From contig JACRCS010000936.1 of assembly GCA_016218905.1 (NCBI GenBank), forward strand, positions 1 through 10,762: a stretch of DNA of 10,762 bases, read 5' to 3'. Source of the stretch: Deltaproteobacteria bacterium (GTDB lineage: Bacteria > Desulfobacterota_C > Deferrisomatia > Deferrisomatales > JACRMM01). The translations under genes were made by a program, and so were the position numbers. Below the pieces are notes generated by a model that saw only the letters and a program-made list of their open reading frames with translations, did no database searches and had not been told where the DNA came from. Positions 6,177 to 10,762 of this stretch are shown one piece after another (position 1 is the stretch's first letter; each line of letters begins with the position of its first letter).

Positions 6177-6397
6177 GCGCTCCTCCGGAAAGGGACTTTT
6201 CCGGACGAGCACTTGGTTGAGGCGAAGACTCTGGGGACGGCGCTCCGGCCGCACGTCGACGCTGAGTTCCGCTTTGCCGCGGGGAGCCGCCCCTCTACGC
6301 GGCCACCGCTTTCCGGGGGTGATCGAGCGTCGCGGTCAGCTTCCTGCCGAGATCCGCCTGGCCCGGATTGCCGAATCGGACGACAGGAGTTAAGCAT

Positions 6398-6487
6398 ATG
6401 GCAACAGAAGTTCACCTTGTGTTCTGGGAGGTACCGACATGGGCGTCAACCATTCAACTTCGCGAGAAGCGCCGCCTGAGAAGCTGA
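6398..6487 (+). CDS. Possible 29-aa short ORF with ribosome site
   Basis: ATG 6398 follows AGGAG by 8 nt and the frame ends with TGA 6485-6487. The peptide starts MATEVHLVFWEVPTWAS and ends in a basic run (REKRRLRS). Nothing recognisable. It may be a leader-like or degenerate frame. Confidence 0.2.
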   Translation: MATEVHLVFWEVPTWASTIQLREKRRLRS

Positions 6488-6753
6488 GGCCGCCGAAGGG
6501 AAAGAGGTTGAGTTCCATGACTGTCCGGTTGGGTCGAGCCGGCGTCCCTCGCGACCGATATCGTCAGGGCTGCCGTGCGCTCGCGACTCCGGAACCGGAC
6601 GTGCCTGCTGCCCATCAGAACGAAGGGAGCGACGACGCACCAGCAGTCTCCGATGGCGTCGTCCCCATGAAAGCGGTTACCTGATACGAGTGCATAACGC
6701 CGCCACAGCGGTGAAGACGAGTAGGCTCGTCGCTCTGAGCACGAGATGGAGGG

Positions 6754-7485
6754 ATGCAGAGCGTCTGGGCGGAGACCTCATACGGGCGCCTCCACGCCCT
6801 CGCCGGCGGGACGGCGCCTCCTGTCGTGATCCTCGTTCCGGGGCTCGTGATCGCAAGCGAGTACATGGCTCCCACCGGAAAGATCCTGGCGGAATTCTGC
6901 CGGGTGTATGCCGTGGACCTTCCGGGCTATGGTCTCAGCGTCAAGCCGCGCAAGGTGCTCGCGCTCGCGGAGCTCGCCGACGCGCTTGCGGAGTGGATGG
7001 ACGCCTCGGGCATTCAACGCGCCCACTTCTTCGGGAACTCGTTCGGGTGTCAGATCCTCGCCTGGCTGGCCGTGCGCCACCCGAAGCGAGTGGACCGTCT
7101 GGTCCTCCAAGGCCCAACCGTAGATCCCGAAGCGCGCTCCCTGATGAGGCAGCTCCTCCGGCTCATTCGGAACTCGAGGTTGGAATCTCCGGATCTCGGT
7201 CGCATCACGCGACGGGACTATCGCAGGGCGGGTCTTCGTCGGGCCTGGGCCACGCTCCGACTCGCGCTGCGCGACCGGATCGAGGACCGGCTTCCGCTCG
7301 TTCTGGCGCCCTGCCTGGTCGTCCGGGGCGACCGCGACCCTCTCGTCCCGCAGCGGTGGGCGGAACGAGTCGCGCGGCTGCTCCCGAGAGGCGAGCTCGT
7401 TGTCGTCCCCGGCGCCAGTCACACGATGAACTACGTCGCGCCGGACGCGCTAGTCGCCGCCATGCGGCCTTTTCTGGGGCTCTGA
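6754..7485 (+). CDS. Alpha/beta-fold hydrolase with complete Ser-Asp-His triad
   Basis: A 243-residue protein. Classic order of elements: VVILVPGLV (residues 24-32, oxyanion strand), VYAVDLPGYGLS (51-62), nucleophile elbow GNSFG with Ser96, the helical cap about 125-180, VVRGDRDPLVP with acid Asp195, and PGASHTMNY with His223. All three triad members are in place, so it should be an active serine hydrolase (esterase, lipase or C-C bond hydrolase type; substrate unknown). No signal peptide is seen. A purine-rich GGAGGG lies directly against the ATG, closer than is ideal for a ribosome site, so the true start is slightly uncertain. It is followed after only 4 bp by the 467-aa gene, clearly an operon. 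Confidence 0.85.
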   Translation: MQSVWAETSYGRLHALAGGTAPPVVILVPGLVIASEYMAPTGKILAEFCRVYAVDLPGYGLSVKPRKVLALAELADALAEWMDASGIQRAHFFGNSFGCQILAWLAVRHPKRVDRLVLQGPTVDPEARSLMRQLLRLIRNSRLESPDLGRITRRDYRRAGLRRAWATLRLALRDRIEDRLPLVLAPCLVVRGDRDPLVPQRWAERVARLLPRGELVVVPGASHTMNYVAPDALVAAMRPFLGL

Positions 7486-7489
7486 GGCA

Positions 7490-8893
7490 ATGGACAGACG
7501 TAGCAAGCCCCCGCTGGCCGGCTTCGATTCATCAACGGCCATGCTTCGCGCCCTCGCGGCACACCTGCACGGGCGGGAGTTTCCGCTCCTGGGACTGCCA
7601 CCGCCCTGGAGTGCTCCAGCATTCCAGGCGCTCGGTGCCGTAGTCAATCGGCTCCCCCTCCCGGCGAGGCAGGCCGTCTTCCGGGTGGGCGGATGGCTCG
7701 AGTCCGTTTCCCTCCGCCGGTTGGGTAAGCCGGTCGTGGACGAGGCGTCGGCCTGGGCTGCGTCCCTCTACCCCAAGAGAACCTACCCCGCCGTCGCCGT
7801 CGGGTCCTCCAACGGGGCGGCCACGCACCTCTGGGCCGCGCTCGGGATTCCCTGGCTCCCGCAAACGGCGCTCGTCGCAGTCTCCCGTCCTGGCGGAGAT
7901 CCGGACGACCCCGGCGCGGAACTACGCTGGGGCCTCGAGCCGGGTCGGGAGTTCCTGCGCGCGAACCCTGACGCAGACCTCCACCACATGCACGATCCCA
8001 GCCAGGACCGGCTGATGGTGCGCCGGATGGCGTACTTCCGGTACAAGCGTCGGACGCTGGGCAAGGCCTATGAGCAGTTCATCTCCGAACGGCTGGCCCC
8101 CGGCGGGAGCATCTTCTCCGTCGAGTGCGGCCTCTCCTGGCCGATTACGCGCGTCTCGGGCCGGCACTTCTTCCAGTTCGGCGCCCTGGGGGGACCGAGC
8201 GCCGAGGAGTACCACCAAGGTGGGCCGAGGGTGGTCGAGTATCTGGCCAAGCAGGGCTCCCACCGGACCCGTTGGGAGCCGCCTCGGCCGGACGGCAACG
8301 CCCCGGAGGCCGAGTGGGGCTTCGGCTCGGCCTTCGGCCAGGACCTGGAGCGCTTCGCCGGGGAGCGGGGCTATCGCGTTCGAGCCCTCCGCTTCGAGCA
8401 GCCCGAGGATCTGAGTCCTCTCGTCGCCGACCTCTACCGCTGGTGGTTGAACAGTCGCGGAATCGAGGATCCGCCCCTCGTGGTGGAGTCTTTCATCGTG
8501 ATGGAGCCGCACTGGGTCCTGCGGAGCGCGTCCGTGCCGTTCTGGATGGTCTTCAACACCGAACCGTCTCGGGACGCGTTGGGAAGGTATCTCGATGTAG
8601 GCCCGGCCTGGGACGAAATCCTCCTCACGCTCTTCTCCCATGGCGTCGACTCCATCGGCGTGCCCGGAATCGAAGAGTGGCGGCGTCTCCTCCAACGAGC
8701 TCGCAGTGAGGGTCGGTTCTTCGGTGTCGACGAACGCGCCTACCCGGCGGATTTCGGGGTCTTCGCCCGGTATCACTCGGATCTTCGCCGAAAGCTCCCG
8801 GCCCCCGGCCCGGTTCCCCGGCCCCTCGATCTCGCGGAACTCGACGCGTTTCTGGAACTCCACCCGGAACGGTACCGGCTCAGCTGGACCTAG
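7490..8893 (+). CDS. Conserved-looking protein of unknown function, 467 aa, operonic with a hydrolase
   Basis: I do not recognise this family. Start ATG 7490 lies 4 bp after the hydrolase stop, with GAGG just upstream. What can be seen: an N-terminal helical part (residues 15-95), a strand-turn AVAVGSSNGAATHLW (101-115) that resembles a nucleophile elbow or Gly-rich binding turn, a His/Asp cluster HHMHDPSQD (165-173), a middle part (SIFSVECGLSWPITRV, HFFQFGALGG, about 207-235), an acidic/aromatic stretch (WWLNSRG, VVESFIVMEPHWVLR, about 318-345), and a C-terminal FFGVDERAYPADFGVFARYH. No transmembrane segment or signal peptide. Tight coupling to the triad hydrolase suggests a shared pathway. 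GC-rich codon use matches its neighbours, so a native gene rather than a recent import. Confidence 0.7.
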   Translation: MDRRSKPPLAGFDSSTAMLRALAAHLHGREFPLLGLPPPWSAPAFQALGAVVNRLPLPARQAVFRVGGWLESVSLRRLGKPVVDEASAWAASLYPKRTYPAVAVGSSNGAATHLWAALGIPWLPQTALVAVSRPGGDPDDPGAELRWGLEPGREFLRANPDADLHHMHDPSQDRLMVRRMAYFRYKRRTLGKAYEQFISERLAPGGSIFSVECGLSWPITRVSGRHFFQFGALGGPSAEEYHQGGPRVVEYLAKQGSHRTRWEPPRPDGNAPEAEWGFGSAFGQDLERFAGERGYRVRALRFEQPEDLSPLVADLYRWWLNSRGIEDPPLVVESFIVMEPHWVLRSASVPFWMVFNTEPSRDALGRYLDVGPAWDEILLTLFSHGVDSIGVPGIEEWRRLLQRARSEGRFFGVDERAYPADFGVFARYHSDLRRKLPAPGPVPRPLDLAELDAFLELHPERYRLSWT

Positions 8894-8924
8894 ACCCGGT
8901 TCATTCTCGGTGGGCTCCGTCTTA

Positions 8925-8978
8925 GAGCCCTGAAGGAAACGCCTCCGGCCTCCCAGCCGGCGGAGCGCTCAGGGGCTC
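8925..8978 (+). terminator. Large imperfect hairpin after the 467-aa gene
   Basis: GAGCCCTGA (8925-8933) pairs with TCAGGGGCTC (8969-8978) with one bulged G. Inside it, CTCCGGC (8943-8949) and GCCGGCGGAG (8956-8965) pair with a bulge. It begins 32 nt after the stop at 8893 and lies before the convergent J-domain gene. No T-run follows, so an intrinsic terminator is only likely. Confidence 0.4.
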
Positions 8979-9149
8979 GACGGCCCGAGTGCGGTCGAAG
9001 AAGAAAAGCAGGCGGACTAGCCAAGAAAGGCGTTCGCCGACCCTTGGGCTGAACTTGGCGTGGAGGACGAGATGGAGCGGACTACGATCGACACTGGATC
9101 GGGGTAGATCAGCGTGCTCCCGGCTCCATGCTGCCGCCGAGGAAGGGCC

Positions 9150-9929
9150 TTAATCGGCCGATCGCAGCTCCAGGTAAACGTCCCCACGGCCGCTTCGGGC
9201 GTCCATCCCTTGGCCGGCCAGGCGCAGGCGGGTCCCGGGCGTCGAGCCGGGCGGGATGCGCACCTGGTAAGTCTTCGTCCCCGAGGGAAGCGGCAGCGTG
9301 GCGCGGACTGTGCCTCCCGACCGGAGAATGTCGGCTCCCACCGGGAGCTTGAACTGAAGGTCCGGGCCGGTCTGCATCCGAAGCAGGCCGGGAAGCGCCT
9401 GCACGAGCCGGCGCAACAGCGGCTGCTTGGTCCTACGCCCCATCCTTGGACGGGTGCTCTCACTGACCGGTTTGTCTCCCCGGCGGCCCAATGAGGAGAA
9501 GAGCCCACCCAGCGGACCAAAGAAGACGAAGCCGCGGAAGGCGAACACGCCCCCTTGGGGCGTGCTGAAGCGCCGGAAGTACTCCTCATCGAACCGAAGC
9601 CCCTGACGCGCGAACTCGGCTGTCAGCTGTGAAAAAAGGCTCCGGAAGGCGGGATTGCGGAAGAGGTCTTCGAAAACGTCCTCCGGCCGAAACTCTCCGC
9701 CTCGACTTCCTTGCTCCCACGACTCCGCTCGATCGTAGGAGGCCCGCCGCGCGGGATCGGCCAGGACGGCGTAGGCCTCCGTGAGCCGCTTGAACGCCTC
9801 CTCCGCCTCCCTTGTTCCGCCGTTGCGATCCGGGTGAAGCTCGAAGGCCCGGCTCCGGTACGCGCGACGGATCTCGTCCGCAGTCGCGTTCCGGGTCACG
9901 CCGAGGATCCGATAGTAATCGTTTTCCAT
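9150..9929 (-). CDS. J-domain co-chaperone, zinc-finger-less DnaJ/CbpA-like
   Basis: A 259-residue protein. Residues 3-68 are a J domain: DYYRILGV start, the catalytic-stimulating HPD at 32-34, and the AYAVLADPARRASYD end. J domains stimulate Hsp70 (DnaK) ATPase. A middle part (about 69-185) is rich in Phe/Gly (VFAFRGFVFFGPLGGLF, 128-144) and basic residues, with no CxxCxGxG zinc-finger repeats. Residues about 189-257 are a single DnaJ C-terminal substrate-binding fold (DLQFKLPVGADILRSGGTV, then VRIPPGSTPGTRLRLAGQGM, GRGDVYLEL). It therefore has one C-terminal barrel rather than two and is shorter than CbpA (about 306 aa). Start ATG 9929 has AGGA close upstream. No DnaK or GrpE gene is in view. 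It stands alone on its strand. Confidence 0.88.
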   Translation of the reverse strand: MENDYYRILGVTRNATADEIRRAYRSRAFELHPDRNGGTREAEEAFKRLTEAYAVLADPARRASYDRAESWEQGSRGGEFRPEDVFEDLFRNPAFRSLFSQLTAEFARQGLRFDEEYFRRFSTPQGGVFAFRGFVFFGPLGGLFSSLGRRGDKPVSESTRPRMGRRTKQPLLRRLVQALPGLLRMQTGPDLQFKLPVGADILRSGGTVRATLPLPSGTKTYQVRIPPGSTPGTRLRLAGQGMDARSGRGDVYLELRSAD

Positions 9930-10017
9930 ATTCCTAGATTACGGCGTCTGGGACGCGCATTCCAGCGCCGAGGCTCCGTAGCACGGTCGCCTGAGGACAT
10001 TTTGATGGGCGCGAGGC

Positions 10018-10045
10018 TTGTCCCCGGCCCTTTGATGGTTATATT
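10018..10045 (+). promoter_or_regulatory. Candidate sigma70-type promoter for a small RNA
   Basis: TTGTCC (10018-10023), a 16-nt spacer, then TATATT (10040-10045): 4/6 and 5/6 matches to consensus. The start would be near 10052. The stretch is noticeably AT-richer than the coding regions. Confidence 0.35.
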
Positions 10046-10051
10046 ACGTTT

Positions 10052-10225
10052 CTCGGTCGGGAAGCACGAAGCTGATTGGCTTTGAGACGTGGAGGCGAAA
10101 GCCGACACGGATCAAAACCATAGGCACGTGCCTTCTCGGTCGGGATTTTCTTTTTGGGGACATGAGAAGGTGATTAGGTATAGCCTCAATTGCTCATTGA
10201 TATACGAGCTTGAGGCTTTTCGTTT
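10052..10225 (+). ncRNA. Candidate small RNA (about 170 nt), unassigned
   Basis: No protein-coding frame with a ribosome site is seen between the J-domain gene start and the tRNA, yet the stretch has a promoter-like pair (10018-10045) and an intrinsic terminator (10182-10225). The would-be transcript has several foldable parts: GGCTTT (10078-10083) with AAAGCC (10098-10103), the palindrome GGCACGTGCC (10123-10132), and CCTTCTC (10131-10137) with GAGAAGG (10164-10170), plus the terminator stem. A 13-bp direct repeat (TTCTCGGTCGGGA at 10050-10062 and 10133-10145) frames it. I cannot match it to a known RNA family. It might be an sRNA or a short leader cut off by attenuation. Ends are approximate. 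Confidence 0.35.
10182..10225 (+). terminator. Rho-independent terminator-like stem-loop
   Basis: AGCCTCAA (10182-10189) pairs with TTGAGGCT (10210-10217). Inside, GCTC (10192-10195) pairs with GAGC (10206-10209) after a 2-nt bulge, leaving the loop ATTGATATAC. It is followed by TTTCGTTT. This is the best intrinsic terminator in the window, and no protein gene lies just upstream on this strand. Confidence 0.65.
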
Positions 10226-10276
10226 ATGAATTCATTGCGGTGGGATGCTTCGCGCAAGAAGGTGGTCAACCCAGGT

Positions 10277-10353
<77 letters not shown>

Positions 10354-10663
10354 GCACGAAAATCGGGGACCTAGGAGCGATCCCGCGAGCGCCGGGACAA
10401 TGGACGTCGTCAGTCAGGCCCACGGGACCGCTTCCGGCGTCCGCCAGGTGGATCAGGAGCGCCAGAGACGGGAGAGTGTGGAGTGGATCCGCCGGGTCTT
10501 GTCAGGGGCCCTTCGGGTGGGTAGCCTTTGAGCGAGTGTCCTTTTGCAGGACATCTCGGGTATATTCTTGGTTCCCCTCCCCACGGATGGAGGGGGCTCA
10601 GGACGTCAGGCACGCGTGCCGAAGAGAGCGAGACCGGTTCCGGTCGTCTTCGTGGAGGCTCCC
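10354..10663. other. Intergenic stretch between tRNA-fMet and the HicB-like gene
   Basis: No convincing gene. It holds the palindrome and -10 box (10537-10566), a 7-bp hairpin CCCCTCC (10574-10580) with GGAGGGG (10589-10595), and a 12-bp palindrome GGCACGCGTGCC (10609-10620) in the leader of the right-edge gene. The first 170 bp after the tRNA show nothing I can name. Confidence 0.5.
10537..10566 (+). promoter_or_regulatory. Palindrome and -10 box: candidate promoter/operator of the HicB-like gene
   Basis: TGTCCT (10537-10542) and AGGACA (10548-10553) form a perfect 6-bp inverted repeat with a 5-nt centre. TATATT follows at 10561-10566, so the palindrome covers the -35 area. HicB-type antitoxins often bind a palindrome at their own promoter; that this is the operator is inference. 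The distance to the ATG at 10664 is about 100 bp. Confidence 0.4.
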
Positions 10664-10762
10664 ATGTCCCTCAAGCTAACCGCCGTGTTCCAGAAGGTCC
10701 CTTCTGGCTACATCGCCTTTGTCGAGGAACTCCCGGGTGCGAACACGCAGGGCGAGACACTC
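10664..10762 (+). CDS. HicB-like antitoxin, N-terminal part (runs off the window)
   Basis: ATG 10664 has GGAGG about 5 nt upstream. The 33 codons visible read MSLKLTAVFQKVPSGYIAFV then EELPGANTQGETL. This is the start of the HicB fold: a first strand, a GGYxAxxPELPG-like turn (here SGYIAFVEELPG), and the QGETL helix start. HicB proteins neutralise the HicA mRNA-cleaving toxin and repress their own promoter. A hicA partner, if present, would be beyond the right edge. The C-terminal DNA-binding part cannot be judged. A solitary HicB-like protein is also possible. Confidence 0.75.
   Translation, partial: MSLKLTAVFQKVPSGYIAFVEELPGANTQGETL

Larger units (their letters stand above)
6029..6205. repeat. 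177-bp inverted-repeat element with hairpin ends and TTAGCNN heptamers (REPIN/MITE-like)
   Basis: The two ends are related in opposite orientation. The left end is TCCGGAAAGTGCCTTTCCGG followed by ATGGAGC and the heptamers TTAGCTG, TTAGGTG, TTAG. The reverse complement of the right end is TCCGGAAAAGTCCCTTTCCG followed by GAGGAGCGC and heptamers TTAGCAA, TTAGCAA, TTAGCCA and so on. Each end therefore has a hairpin (6029-6057 and 6184-6205) next to copies of a TTAGCNN heptamer, and the whole could fold into one long imperfect stem around a centre near 6079-6120. This is the architecture of REP doublets (REPINs), normally mobilised in trans by a REP-associated transposase. None is in the window. 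Confidence 0.65.
5995..6753. other. Long gene-free stretch with repeat element
   Basis: Its first part (6029-6205) is the inverted-repeat element described separately. From 6206 to 6753 I see no convincing gene. A 29-codon frame at 6398 has a ribosome site, and an 81-codon frame at 6439 has GGGAGG upstream but a low-complexity polar composition. An 8-bp inverted repeat, GACGACGC (6631-6638) and GCGTCGTC (6656-6663), lies upstream of the 6754 gene. The stretch may hold remnants of lost genes. Confidence 0.5.

Noticed and set aside
6439..6684. 81-codon frame with GGGAGG upstream
   Set aside because: Polar, low-information sequence with no motif and a weak case for translation; left as part of the gene-free stretch.
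6690..7643. Plus-strand frame of 317 codons across the 6754 hydrolase
   Set aside because: The hydrolase frame has a full catalytic triad; this shifted frame is Arg/Ser/Pro-rich and lacks any motif.
7922..8863. Minus-strand frame of 313 codons opposite the 467-aa gene
   Set aside because: Composition is typical of an antisense shadow, and the plus-strand gene is coupled to its upstream partner by 4 bp.

Overview
This window is a chromosome-like stretch of GC-rich bacterial DNA. It encodes a TamB-type outer-membrane assembly protein, so the host is probably a diderm. It also carries a Tat-exported iron-sulfur subunit with a membrane cytochrome b, a DnaJ-type co-chaperone and an initiator tRNA. 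Proteins and codon use (strong G/C third positions) would suit a myxococcal/deltaproteobacterial or acidobacterial lineage, but I cannot place the organism from this sequence alone.

Layout. 1-1431 (+): the C-terminal part of tamB, open at the left edge. It ends tail-to-tail, with a 4-bp overlap, against a two-gene minus-strand operon (3045 to 1428): a Tat-signal polyferredoxin subunit followed by a cytochrome b subunit. Together these look like an electron-transfer module between quinone and a periplasmic partner, and no catalytic subunit is visible. 3046-5330 is a gene-poor, eroded region. It holds an EF-hand-like C-terminal fragment, a small DUF2892-type membrane protein followed by two perfect tandem hairpins, a frameshifted archaemetzincin-like relic, a 145-aa protein of unknown function with a TATAAT box upstream, and an 89-bp inverted-repeat element. 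5329-5994 (+) is an alpha/beta hydrolase. 5995-6753 is non-coding as far as I can tell. It contains a striking 177-bp inverted-repeat element made of two similar hairpins facing each other, each bordered by TTAGCNN heptamers, with eight tandem heptamers on one side. 6754-8893 (+) is a tight two-gene operon: an alpha/beta hydrolase with a full triad and a 467-aa protein I do not recognise. 9929-9150 (-) is a J-domain protein. 10018-10225 (+) has promoter, direct-repeat and terminator signals that fit a small independent RNA of about 170 nt. An initiator tRNA-fMet follows at 10277-10353. At the right edge is the start of a HicB-like antitoxin behind a palindrome and a -10-like box.

Most coding content is ordinary housekeeping or accessory metabolism. 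I did not find a clear new multi-gene system. The best leads for something undescribed are the heptamer/hairpin inverted-repeat element at 6029-6205, the candidate small RNA at 10052-10225, the unusual cysteine pattern of the iron-sulfur subunit, and the unknown partner of the 6754 hydrolase. Functional calls are from motif reading only; no database search was possible.
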